Assembly (NCBI RefSeq): GCF_904849725.1
Contig: NC_058518.1
Span: forward strand, 210,006,741-210,070,740
Source of the DNA: Hordeum vulgare subsp. vulgare
Taxonomy: Eukaryota > Streptophyta > Magnoliopsida > Poales > Poaceae
Direction: 5' to 3'
DNA length: 64,000 bases
Shown here: in pieces, positions 32,181 through 42,833 of the stretch
Layout of the letters: each line of letters begins with the position of its first letter
Position numbering within the stretch: the first letter of the stretch is position 1
Position numbers and translations under genes: made by a program
Notes under the pieces: model-generated
Told to the model about the DNA's origin: nothing
The model's input: the letters and a program-made list of their open reading frames with translations, nothing else
Databases searched by the model: none

Positions 32181-32311
32181 GCAAGTCTTTTATCATTAAT
32201 CTGTTATATGATGTGTGTTGCGTTTGCTAGGTAAGTTGATTGCATTGGATAACTTGCACTTTCTATTGCCAACCATAAGATTTATGCATCCTTCTATTCC
32301 AAAGACTAGCT

Positions 32312-32571
32312 TGTTAGCAGTAATCCTTGTGTTATATTTACTTAGGTAGGGAGTAGTAGTTGGTCGGGTGGAGTTCCTTTGTAAGTAGAAGGTAGTGTAT
32401 GCATCTAGACATCAGTAGGTAATTTGGTTTTTGCATGCACCAGTAGTTGCTAGAGCTGCATGGTCGGTTTAGCATCGATCAATACAAGAAATAGCTTCAA
32501 GAAATCAAAACTATCCTGTGTTCAGCTCCAGTTCCCCTTTGGTCATCTACTCTAAAGTCTATTTCTATTAT
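32312..32571 (+). repeat. probable copia-5 5' LTR
   Basis: A stretch starting TGTTAGCAGTAATCC at 32312 and ending just before TTGACATCAGAGTG, which resembles the methionine-tRNA binding site TTGGTATCAGAGC. No second LTR is present for comparison, so the borders rest on position and sequence style. Confidence 0.5.
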
Positions 32572-32599
32572 TTGACATCAGAGTGAGGTTTTGACCCAA

Positions 32600-33796
32600 G
32601 ACCATGTCAGCTTCGGTGGATGGAAGGCACCGGTCGCAGCCCACAGTGGCGCGTCTATCGCCGTCATCCCCTTTCCTCCACACATGCAAGGCGTGGGCGG
32701 TGCCATGACGGTCTAGAGGTAGTCGTCCAACGCATGGTGAAGGAATTCGGTGGTGCGCCATTCCCGCAGCTGACTTGGAGCTACTATGAGTGGAGCCTCC
32801 TCACGAGGATGAAGATGGAGGCCCGTGGTTTGTGGGATGTCGTCGAATGTGGCGACGCAGATCACCAGGAAGATCGCATGGCGCTTGACGCCATCCTTAG
32901 CCCCATGCCGCCGCAGATGATCCGCTCCCTGGTTGTCAAGGAAGCGTGGGAGGTGATCCGTGCGATTCTCGTCCGTAGGTCCACGGTGCAGAAGCTGCTC
33001 CGAGAGTGGGGGTTGCTCATGTTCCGCGACAAGGAGAACGTCGATGACTTTGCGCTCCGCCTTTCGGATCATCCACAACAATCCCGTCGACGAAAAAGAG
33101 CCATTGAGAAGCTGCTATGTGTTGTTCCTTGGAAGTATTCGCAGATTACACTCTCGATTGAGCGGGCCAGCTCAAGGCCGTTGACGATGGTTGTGGGCCG
33201 CCTGAGTCGGAGCAACCACTCTTGTCCACCGACAAGCTCTACTTCAAGGAGCAGTGGCTCGCCCAGATGAAGCAAATGCGGTTTGGAGAGGGTAGCTCTA
33301 GGCCTCCCAAGCCGAACAATGGGTGGTGATGCCCTTGTGGTGCGCAAAAGAAGATGAGGAACACAGCCGTTGCCAAGGAAGGAGCCAAGGATGACGACTG
33401 TGACAGATGCCGTAGTTGTGGCCTCCTTGGACATTGGGCCAAGGACTCCACATACCCATGAAGGCGTAGACGGACCTCACTCGACCTGGCAAGGGTGACG
33501 ATGAGCCCACACTCCTCATAGTGCAGGTCTGTGCGCTCATAGTCGCACCTGAGCCTATATGTGAGGGCATGCGGCTAGAAGAGCCACGAGCGAAGGTGTT
33601 CCTCGGAACCGTGGATGAAGACGTCGAGCATTTGGAGGGGTGGTACCTCGATACTGAGGCCACCAACCACATGATAGGTCGTGCAAAGGTCTTTCCTTAG
33701 CTTGATTGGTCCATGTTTGTGTCTGTCAAGTTTGGCGATGGCTCCGTGGTGTGTATCTAGGGCTGTAGCTCGGTCGTTTTCAGCGACAAGCTGGGC
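32600..33796 (+). pseudogene. copia-5 gag, zinc knuckle and protease start (broken)
   Basis: The Gag core is readable from about 32770 as YYEWSLLTRMKMEARGLWDV, then HQEDRMALDAILSPMPPQMI and KENVDDFALRLS. This is the UBN2-type Gag of plant copia elements. The zinc knuckle CRSCGLLGHWAKDS lies near 33404-33445. The protease or pre-integrase border reads WYLDTEATNHMIG near 33640-33680 and VKFGDGSVVCI near 33727-33760, with a stop near 33698. The usual active-site DTGAS is changed to DTEAT. The reading stops at the hAT insertion and continues at 48898. Confidence 0.88.
33789..33796. repeat. hAT target duplication, left copy
   Basis: AGCTGGGC, matched at 48890-48897 by AGTTGAGC (6 of 8 identical, both differences transitions). 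Joining the flanks through one copy restores the copia-5 reading from SDKLG to HKVLTGVYYIPRL. Confidence 0.82.
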
Positions 33797-34090
33797 CAAT
33801 GTTTTTAAAGCGGTAAAGCGAGGCTGGGGTTGCATTGATGCTTAAGCGCTAAAGTGTAAAGCGAGGCGACGCTTTAGACTGATTTGACCATGTTGCTGGT
33901 TGATGATGGACACTAGAATAGAGTACCATTTAGTGAGACATACATACCTTGATGTTGTTGGTTGTAGAACCCATTTCATTGCACTTGCTCTTCTCCCCAA
34001 GAGAAAGCTGCATGAACAAGAACAACTTATTAGTTTTGAGGTCATAAATAATGAAAAATCTGAAAACTAAATTTAAGCAGAAGTGAAAAG

Positions 34091-36112
34091 TGTTAGGAAA
34101 GCAGCTTAGTATTCCAATGAGGCCATAGGCTGGTATATATATATGTACAAGTGTGTAACATATGCAGGAAACCCCTTATATAATGGGATAAATACAAAGG
34201 GGTACATGACTATTATATATACTCTAACACCCCCCTCAAACTCACGATGGATGAACAACACTGAGTTTGGAGAGATAGAAGCCATGTTGCGCTCTAGTCT
34301 GGGCCTTCGTCAGGAAATCCGCCAACCGTAAATCTGAAGGCACATACTGAAGAGCAATAACCTGATCCTGCACACCAACGCGCACATAGATAACATCAAC
34401 ACCAACATGCTTGCTGAGCTCATGCTTTACAGGATTGCGCGCAATGCTTATAGCACCTGTACTGTGAGATAAGAGCAGAGCCGGTGTAGTGACAGAAACA
34501 CCAAAATCCTGAAGTAACCATCGTAACCAAGTCACCTCTTCCGTCAAAAGAGCCATCGCTCGCAACTCAGCCTCTGCACTCGAATGGGAAACTATGGTCT
34601 GTTTCTTCGTCTTCCAGGCAATGAGAGAACCATCAAGAAAAACACAGTAAGCAGAAAGTGAACGGTGATCTGAAGGATCACTAGCCCACGTAGCATCCGA
34701 ATAGGCCTGAAGTTGTAAAGAACTGGAGCGAGGAAAGAATAGACGGTGAAAGATTGTGCCCCGAAGATATCGGAGAACACGAAGGAGATGACTATAGTGA
34801 ACCGAGGTGGGAGCTCTCAAAATATGAACTGGATAAGAGATATCCGGACGAGTGACAACTAATAGACAAGACTGCCAACAAGATGACGGTAACGCGTCGG
34901 GTCAGGCAGGGGATCACCATCAGTATCATGGAGGTGAACATTGAGCTCCGTGGGAGTCTCAACAATGCGCTCGTCAGTAAGAGCAGCACGAGCAAGAAGA
35001 TCCTGTATATACTTTTTCTGGGATATAAAAAAGCCATGAGAGGTAGAAGAGACTTCAATCTCAAGAAAGTAGCGAAGAGGTCCAAGATCAGACATAAAAA
35101 ACTGCTCACTAAGACGGGCCTTTACAAAGGCAATATACTCGGGGTCATCCCCAGTGATGATCATGTCATCAACATAGAGAAGAAGAAGAGCCCGACCACG
35201 AGGAGAAAGGTGAACAAACAATGCTGGATCATGAGCACTTCTTAAAAACTAGCGTCAGTCACCACAGAGGCAAAACGCTCAAACCAGGCGTGGGGGGCTT
35301 GCTTAAGGCCATAGAGAGAGCGACGAAGAAGACATACCATGCCATCAGGAACAGAATACCCAGGTGGCGGCTGCATGTACGCCTCCTCACGCAACTCACC
35401 ATTAAGAAAGTCATTCTTAACATCAAGCTGAGATATAGACCAGTGGCGTGCAGAGGCCACGGCAAGAAGTGTACGAACAATGGTCATATGGGCCACAAGA
35501 GCAAAAGTCTTGTCGTAATCACGACCATGCTCTTGCTGAAAACCACGAGCCACAAGACGAGCTTTGTAACACTCAAGAGAACCATCAGAGCGAGTCTTAA
35601 CCTTGTAGACCCACTTACAAGTGATGGGACGGACATCGGGAGGAAGGGAAACAAGATCCCATGTACTAGTGCGTTCAAGAGCAGCAATCTCCTCTGCCAT
35701 GGCAAACTGCCATTCAGGATGAACAACAGCCTGACGATAAGAAGTCGGCTCAAGAACAGCAGCACCAGCGGTGGGAAATCCAAGACGATCAACGGACGAG
35801 GACGAGAACGCAAGCCATAGGTAGGCTGAGACGAGGATGTCGACACATCCGCAGAGACATCCACAAGACGTGAATAACGAGTGTAACACTGAGGAAAAGA
35901 TGGAACAATGCAAGGAGGAATCACCAAGGTAGAATCGGGGGGTGGCGATGAAGAAGTCACCGGAGATGATGGTGCAGAACCCGATGACATGCTAGGCGAG
36001 GAGACTGTGGAAGATGGTGGCGGCAAATCGACAAGAGGTGGAGAAGCAGAGGGAGCTGAACGAATAGGCAAAGGCTCGATGGGGATGATAGGTGAGTCAG
36101 GAAAAGTGCCCT
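34091..36112 (-). mobile_element. copia 3' half with LTR (copia-6)
   Basis: Minus strand, same family as copia-3. The 3' LTR is 34091-34229, preceded on the minus strand by a GAGTTTGAGGGGGGG polypurine tract. RNase H (GYLxxDATWASDPSDHRS, SHSSAEAELRAMALL) and RT ([30 protein letters not shown]) are readable from about 34242 to 35913. The hinge stops inside TFPDSPIIP near 36112. The hAT transposase begins there at a short shared word, so this is a broken junction rather than a clean insertion end. Confidence 0.9.
34242..36112 (-). pseudogene. copia-6 RT and RNase H (broken)
   Basis: The minus-strand RT reads TSTWDLVSLPPDVRPITCKW near 35610-35680, [19 protein letters not shown] near 35520-35575, [20 protein letters not shown] near 35375-35435 and YVDDMIITGDD near 35145-35180. 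RNase H follows, ending ADFLTKAQTRAQHGFYLSKL near 34245-34315. Frame breaks lie near 35240 and 34840. N-terminal to this, integrase and gag are missing. Compared with copia-3 the two are alike in almost every motif. Confidence 0.9.
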
Positions 36113-37039
36113 CCGGACTGTTAACAAGGAAGTTAATCAAATGGCGGCCCCTTCTCTCTAACCAGCCATCCGACATGAGTGTGCATCCATGTTGTTTCTA
36201 TGCTGCCCCGTGCTGCTTCCTTAAAGTAGTATTTGTTTCCTTGACACAATATGTAAACAATGGCTCTCTCAGCTCATAGGCACCAGGAGCCTTGTAACCT
36301 GAACCCTATTGACAAGAGGCTTCAATTGCACCCTCAAACTGTCGATTGCTTGCAACATTGAATGGAGTGCTACACTCATAGAAGAACAATGCCCACTGCA
36401 TATTCGCATAGTGCCTCTCTTCTTTAGTCTGTGCAGGACTCCATGGTGGTTTGAGAACACCTTGAGCGTCTTTCATACCTCAGGTGTTCTTCGAATCATG
36501 GCAACAATTGGCTTTAAACTATTGGTGGAAGCAGCGGTAGACTTCTGGCCTCTTCCTTGCATGTTGACAACAAATGCTCTCTAGTTCTTCTTGGCCGCTG
36601 TCCCTAAGCTTGGCCTGGTATTGGGGACATTTGTTCCATCTCCATTCACCTCCACAACCTCCTTATTACCGTCATCTACATCTACCCCCTTGATCCTCCT
36701 GTTTTGCTCCAAATATTCTGCCATCTCTCTCCTGATTAGTGCGGTAGCCATAGGACAACCAATCACATCCCCACCTAAGCTAGCAAGATGCTCCTTGTGC
36801 CTCTTGATCCCTCCAGTGGTTATCTTGCCACAAAGATTGCACATGACACTTTCCCGATGGGGAGGATTATGCCAATATCCATATTTCCACCCGGGATCAT
36901 TTGACCGTAGTGGCTTCCGTGCTGGATCTTTCATTGGATCGTAGCTGGGCTCATCCCTATCAGCCCCTCCATTTGCAGCCATGGTGCTACACTTGTACTG
37001 CCCGCGGCAAACAACCAAACACAAAAAAATATTAAGCAA
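36113..37039 (-). pseudogene. hAT transposase, N-terminal half (broken)
   Basis: The minus strand from about 36980 encodes SYDPMKDPARKPLRSNDPGW, KYGYWHNPPHRESVMCNLCG and KITTGGIKRHKEHLA, a BED-type zinc finger with its C,C,H,H ligands. After a gap the catalytic-region remnant has WALFFYECSTPFNVASNRQF and APGAYELREPLFTYCVKE near 36240-36420, then CTLMSDGWLERRGRHLINFL near 36120-36180, the DUF659 region of plant hAT enzymes. Frames change near 36580 and 36420 and a stop lies near 36210. The C-terminal dimerisation domain is gone, replaced by copia-6 sequence. Confidence 0.88.
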
Positions 37040-37060
37040 CTAACCAAAGCAAGCAAACAG

Positions 37061-37368
37061 CCTACAGCTATGGTAGCGGTTTTTGGCTGGCAACAAACAA
37101 TATGGCAGCAAACAATCAATACTGATCAATATGATTTCCTTGCTGCCACGGCACAGCCAAAAAGCGCTGCCATGGCAGCAAACAATCAAGTATTGACTAT
37201 CAAGTGTATGGCAGCCTACAGCTATGGTAGCGGTTTTTGGCTGGCAACAAACAATATGGCGGCAAACAATCAGTACTAATCAATATGATTTGCTTGCTGC
37301 CACGGCACAGCCAAAAAGCGCTGCCATGGCAGCAAACAATCAAGTATTGACTATCAAGTGTATGGCAG
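37061..37368. repeat. 154-bp tandem duplication in the hAT body
   Basis: Copies 37061-37214 and 37215-37368 both run from CCTACAGCTATGGTAGCGG to CAAGTGTATGGCAG, with only a few differences. They lie upstream of the transposase start on its coding strand. Confidence 0.93.
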
Positions 37369-38120
37369 TGAGCAGCACTCATGGCAGTGAGTAGCACATC
37401 ATTAGCCATTATACTAATCACTAATCAGCATGCATTGATAACTGTCCCATGAAAGCAGCACATCATTAGCCAATAAACTGATCACTGACCATGCATCATT
37501 ATTCAAATAAATTTGTGAGCCCATCATGCATTGTTCTAATCAATCTAACCATCCACCAAGTCACAAGCACCCTACTAATCTACTATAAGAGAGGCAGTGA
37601 GCACTGAGCAGAGCTGCATAACAAAGCAGGCAGCATAACTAGAAGCGCATGAGAGGTGTGTGGGGGGTGGGGGGGGGGGGAGAAGCTGCTGGAGAGGAGC
37701 CGAGAAGGGGAACAAGCTGCTGTCTGCTGGAGATGGGGGAATGAGCTGTCGGAGAAGCTGGTGCCTGTTGGAGATGGAGGGGGAGAAGCTGCTGGAGAGG
37801 AGAAGAGGGGGAGAAGCTGCCGGAGATGGGGGACCTGATGATCTGCTCTTGGCCGCTGCCGCCAAAAATCCAGGGAGGAGAGCCCTCTCGATCTGTTTGT
37901 TTAGATTAGATTCTCCTTCTGCCCCTAGTTATACCTGTTATCGTGCAAGGTATCTTTCCTGTCCCTGCGTTCCCGTGCGAGGCAGGTTTTCCCACCTGAA
38001 CCCTGCGGGCCCAGCCTGAAGCGAGCAGGAGGATGCGTAAGCAGATGATCTAGATGCTCTAATACCTAAAGTGCACGCTTTACTAACCTATCTAAGGCAA
38101 GGGCGACACCTCAACTCCTA
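37369..38120. other. hAT body, no gene recognised
   Basis: Purine-rich low-complexity sequence lies at 37655-37830 (GGAGAAGCTGCTGGAGAGGA-type words), followed by ordinary DNA up to the gypsy-3 insertion. Open frames here come from the repeats. Confidence 0.55.
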
Positions 38121-38591
38121 TGTCTGGCCCCAACTGAAGCCTATCTGCTGCAGCGCCAACTGAAGACCATAATTCAAATTCAAAAGAAGAGCGCCAAGCT
38201 ACAGCAGCCGTCCATCTCCGATCCAACGCTCCTACAAGCAACGTACCGCTTCGCTGGGACTTGATGCTACAAGAAGCGTTGATCGATGATCCGACGGTCC
38301 TCGTGCCTCCGTCATCGCCTTTTACCGCGAGCGCCGGCTGAAGAGTGATCTACCACCTTTTTTACTGCTTTTCTGAGTTTTTACCCCACCTTTGTAAGCC
38401 TATAAAGCCATGGATCGCAGCTCAGTGGAGCATTATCTTGTTTAGGGTTTTCCCCTTTGCGCCGCTAGTGTTCCTGGCCGGCTTAGGTGCCTCTGGTTGT
38501 AAGACAAATCGATGGCAATTCGCCCCTGAAATTCAATCGTTTCCACCTCTGAATCTCTCTGTTCATGCTGTACGACCGTCAGGGTCTGACA
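38121..38591 (+). repeat. gypsy-3 5' LTR (471 bp)
   Basis: Starts TGTCTGGCC and ends GTCTGACA. A TATAAAG word lies near 38401. It is about 100 bp longer than the 3' LTR, which lacks the segment corresponding to about 38453-38550. Confidence 0.93.
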
Positions 38592-38593
38592 AC

Positions 38594-38605
38594 TGGTATC
38601 AGAGC
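38594..38605 (+). other. gypsy-3 primer-binding site
   Basis: TGGTATCAGAGC, an exact match to the initiator methionine tRNA complement, two bases after the LTR. Confidence 0.92.
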
Positions 38606-38983
38606 CATTCGTCCTTGGCGGCGTCTTGGATCAAGAGGCCTAGAAGGAGTTGGAGGAGCCGTAAAATCCTCCTTTTCCCCTCCGATCACGGCGGCGGTGT
38701 TCTTCGGTGGCGCAAGAGGCGGTGATGTTCGGTACAGGTTTGGAGTTGGTAAGTGGTTGCACAAGCTCCTTGCTTGGGTGATAAAATCCCAACTCCCACC
38801 CAGATCCGGTGTACTTTGGCGGCGTAACGACGGTGGAGGTGCAGGCGGCGGCAGGATCAGCAGCATAGAGGCTGGTTGGAGCACAAGCTGTCGTAAAATT
38901 CCCTCCTTTGCGACTGTCGATCTATCTGCAAAAAGGTAACTCGGCTCACTGCCAGTATAAACCCTCTCTATAGTTTGTCCACA

Positions 38984-40680
38984 ATGACTGGCCCGGGTGA
39001 CTCTTCCTCCACCGACCAACTTGAGTTCATCTCCCTATAGTTAGACGTCAAGTTGCTCCAGAAAAACAGAGAGCAAGACCGTTTGGAGTTTGATGAATTC
39101 AGGGAGTATGTGCAAGAAAACTTCCAATCAGTGTAAAAATCCCTGGGAGAATTACAAGTTTCCCTTACAAACTTCCTATCTGGTTTTCCTAAGCCTAGAG
39201 AAACCCCTCACAACCCACTTGATGTTCCTCAAGCTAGTACCATAGCACACACACCACAAGGTCCAGCTCAAAGGTTCCAAGACCCTCTGCAATCACCTGC
39301 CACTGTGGGATCTGCCACCTTAGTGGACAAGCACACTGGTAAGGAGCTCAACCTGGATGGCAGTAACAAACACCCTTACAGACACCCACACTTTGCTGAC
39401 AAACAACTTCCCCAAGAAGCCAAAACAGAGCCTGCAGCTGGACAGAGTTAGCATGTTGTTCATCTAGAACAAGAGCAAGGGGCACTGACTCTTGGATCCA
39501 AACTATAGAAATGTACTTTGAAGCTGCAAGAACTCCAATGGAACAGAAAACTGAAATAGCTGTTACTTACCTGAAAGGGCCTGCTATTGAATGGTGGAGA
39601 GGCACTGGAATGACTGCTAATACAATACCCTGGTACAGGTTCTGTAGATTTGTGGGAGACAGATTTTCAGAGTGTTTAATCTGTGACAATGTAAGAGCTT
39701 TCCATAATCTCTCTCAGACGGGAACAGTTACTGAGTATGTACTCAAGTTTGAGCAAGCAATGAACCTGATGAGGAGGGATAACCCAGTGTTGCCAAATGA
39801 TTACTATAAGAATAGTTTCATCTCTGGATTGCATGACAGTATACAGCATCATGTTCAATGCCATGAACCTCCTGATCCACAGAAGGCTATCTGGTTAGCT
39901 AGGAGAATGGAACAAGCTCAACCTCAAAAGAAACCAGTTCCCTCCCCTACATACTTCTCACAAGCAAGAAAACAGCTACAGTTTGACCCTGGTAAAAACA
40001 ACCCTATCAATACTGCTTCAATAATCCAACAAGCAAGAGTGAAGGGAATTTGTTACAGGTGTAAGGAGCCTTGGTTCCCTGGCCATAAGGTCTGTAAACT
40101 TGCAAACCAAGCCCAGATTCAAGCTCTCCAAGAATCTTGCCCTGAAGATGCTGAGCTGGTTTATTATACTGAGGTCACTGAGGAAGGTGAACCTCCCCCT
40201 CCATCTGATCTGGATGACACACCTCTCCAAATATCCATGCATGCACTGATGGGTTTAAGCACTACCAGAAAGTTGAGTTTCACAGTTACTGTTATGCTTG
40301 GTAACATCCCTGCTACTGCTCTTATTGATAGTGGTAGTACTGCTACTTTTATCACCCCAAGGATAGCAGCCCTAGCAAAGTGTGCCTTAACTCCTACAAA
40401 AAGAAAACAGGTTCTGGTTGCTAATGGTGAAACACTTAGGTCTGAGTTTATTGCTTTACAAGCCCCATTCTCCCTGCAAGGCACAAAATTTTCAATTGAT
40501 TTCAGAGTCCTACAACTCCAAGGTTATGATGTTATTCTGGGAGCTGACTGGATGGCTTCTTTCAGCCCAGTAGAATTGGACTTTGATGAAATGCAGGTCA
40601 AGTTAACACTGAAAAATGGAGAAAAGAAAATTCTTAAGGGTGAAAGTTTCCCCACTGCTCGTGTACAAGAACTAGACACC
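38984..40680 (+). pseudogene. gypsy-3 gag and protease (broken, LINE-interrupted)
   Basis: Gag likely starts at the ATG at 38984 (MTGPGDSSSTDQLEFISL) and meets stops near 39038 and 39449. From about 39480 another frame reads DSWIQTIEMYFEAARTPMEQ, then a Gag core with GPAIEWWRGTG, VTEYVLKFEQAMNLM and GLHDSIQHHV. A zinc-finger-like ICYRCKEPWFPGHKVC lies near 40045-40100. The protease active site ALIDSGSTATFITP lies near 40318-40360, with VILGADWMASFSPVELDF near 40530-40585. The reading reaches VQELDTP and is cut there by LINE-2, resuming at about 42834. Confidence 0.92.
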
Positions 40681-40773
40681 CCTCTACGCCGACGACGTAA
40701 TTCTTCTGTGCCACCTGTCGCCGAACGATATCGCGGCGGTGAAGGAGATTCTGCAGCTCTTTGGGCGCACCTC
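40681..40773 (+). repeat. duplicated LINE segment at the LINE-2 5' end
   Basis: About 93 bp from CTCTACGCCGACGACGTAAT to CTTTGGGCGC match 41209-41301 in direct orientation with a few differences. The piece codes for the RT catalytic box and lies upstream of its normal position. Confidence 0.92.
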
Positions 40774-42713
40774 GCCTCGTCAGCAACGTCCAAAACGCGT
40801 TCATCCCCGGGCGAAGTCTTCACGACAACTTCATCCTAGTGCGTCAATTCGCACGGCTATTGCATCAGCTGGGTGCCCCTCGCGTGCTGCTGAAACATGA
40901 CTTAGCACGGGCTTTCGACTCCGTCTCGTGGCCCTTCCTATTCGAGGTGCTGCGATGCCATGGCTTCGGCAACCGCTTCCTTGGTTGGATCGCCCTTCTC
41001 CTGTCGTCGGCCAGCACCAAGGTTCTCCTCAACGGCAACCCTGGACCAGCGATTTGGCATCGCCGTGGACTGCGCCAAGGTGACCCCGTCTCCCCGCAGC
41101 TCTTCGTCCTTGCTGTGGATACGTTGGGCATGCTCTTCCATCGCGCGGTCGAGCTCCGAGTCATGCAGCAGCTGCATCCGCGCCGCGCCATCCCCACCAT
41201 ATCCCTCTACGCCGACGACGTAATTCTTCTGTGCCACCCGTCGCCGGACGATATCGCGGTGGTGAAGGAGATTCTGCAGCTCTTTGGGCGCTCCTCGGGC
41301 CTGCACGTGAACTTCCAGAAGAGCGCTGCGGCCCTCATCCGCTACGACACCGAGGACGGTGCTCATGTTGTCGCACACCTGGGCTGCCCCATCGTCGACT
41401 TCCCGCTTACTTACTTGGGCATCCCGCTCACACTGCGTCGCCCCACGGCTGCCCAACTGCAACCAGTCGTCGATAAGGTCGCTGGGAAGCTGCCCTCCTG
41501 GAAGGCCTGGCTAATGAACAAAGCCGGCCGCCTTGCCTTCGCCAAGGCTGTCTTGAGCGCGATTCCCATTCATCAGCTCCTTGTGCTTGCGCCGCCAAAG
41601 AAGACCATCAAACTCCTGGAGAAGATTGAGAGAGGATTTCTCTGGGCTGGCCGCGCTGAGGCCCACGGCGGCAATTGTCATGTCAACTGGCGGCGCGTCT
41701 GCCGGCCTATCCAGTTTGGGGGCCTCGGCGTCCACGACCTCGAGCGCACTGGCCTCGCCGTTCGCATGCGGTGGCAGTGGCTCAGCCGAGTCGATGCTGG
41801 CAGGGCCTGGAGCGGCCTAGACCTGCACTTCGCGCCCGAGGAGCGCGCGCTCTTCTTCGCCTCTACCACCATGGCTATCGGCAATGGCCAGCGCGCCCTG
41901 TTCTGGGAGGACCGATGGATCAATGGACGTGCAATCCAAGAGATCGCGCCTCTCCTTTTTGATCTCATCCCCAAACGGCGTCGCAAGTCAAGAACTGTTG
42001 CGGACGGCCTTCACGAGAACCAATGGGCCGCGGACATCCACGACATGATTGGCATCCCGGAGATTGGAGAATACCTGCGCCTCTGGCACATGATCGCCGA
42101 AACTGTCCTCACTGACGCACCAGACAGCATTCGCTGGAAGTGGACCGCGAGCGGCGAGTACTCCGCCAAGTCTGCATACCTCGCCACTTTTCAAGGCTCC
42201 GCGAGATGCCAAGCTTGGAAACTTACCTGGAAGTGCTGGGCACCGCCTCGGGTGCGCTTCTTCCACTGGCTTGCCAACCTCGATCGGTGCTGGACGGCCG
42301 ACCGCCTCGCGAGGCGCAACCTGCCGCACCCACAGCGCTGCCCTCTTTGCGATCAGGCTCCGGAGACGATTCATCATCTTCTCCTGGAATGCCCTTTCAG
42401 ACGCGAAGTGTGGCACGAGATCCTCTCATGGCTGCGCCTCTCTTGCCCGCTGCCCAACAACGATGCCACTCTACACGACTGGTGGTGCTCTGCACGGCAC
42501 GACACCCCTAGGCCTATGCACAAGGGATTGGCTTCCGTTGCTTTGCTCTTCCCTTGGATGATTTGGAAGCATCGCAACGGATGCGTGTTTGAGGGTGCAA
42601 CACCGTCGGTTACCTCCCTGGCGGCTACGATTAAGGAAGAGGTCGGCCTATGGGCCAGAGCGGGCGCCTTGGGGCTCCGGGCCATCTTGCCACAGACATG
42701 GGACGTCCACTAG
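40774..42713 (+). pseudogene. LINE-2 ORF2: RT and zf-RVT domain, open to the stop
   Basis: The frame is open from upstream of 40774 to the TAG at 42711-42713. It reads VQNAFIPGRSLHDNFILVRQ, the KHDLARAFDSVSWPFLFEVL block near 40896-40955, LRQGDPVSPQLFVLAVD near 41070-41120, the catalytic LYADDVILLCHP near 41203-41240 and LTYLGIPLTLRR near 41407-41440. The C-terminal zf-RVT region reads RLARRNLPHPQRCPLCDQAP then ETIHHLLLECPFRREVWHEI near 42300-42420. No stop interrupts the preserved part, so this copy is young, but without the endonuclease and its own promoter it is not functional. Confidence 0.93.
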
Positions 42714-42833
42714 TGTGCATGTGTTCACCTTGTAAATATGCCTCCTAGGAGGATTGTACTAAACCCCTTCTTTTCAATACAATTAACCGCAAAAGTCTTT
42801 TGCGCTTTCTCGAAAAAAAAAGAACTAGACACC

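Larger units (their letters stand above)
40681..42819 (+). mobile_element. 5'-truncated L1-type LINE with duplicated 5' end (LINE-2)
   Basis: It is flanked by a 14-bp duplication AAGAACTAGACACC (40667-40680 and 42820-42833) and ends in an A-run at 42813-42820. It carries the 3' part of ORF2. The first 93 bp or so repeat an internal piece of the same element. Endonuclease and ORF1 are absent. Confidence 0.95.

Noticed and set aside
37575..38019. Open frames of about 100 codons on both strands
   Set aside because: They follow a purine-rich repeat stretch in the hAT body with no conserved residues.
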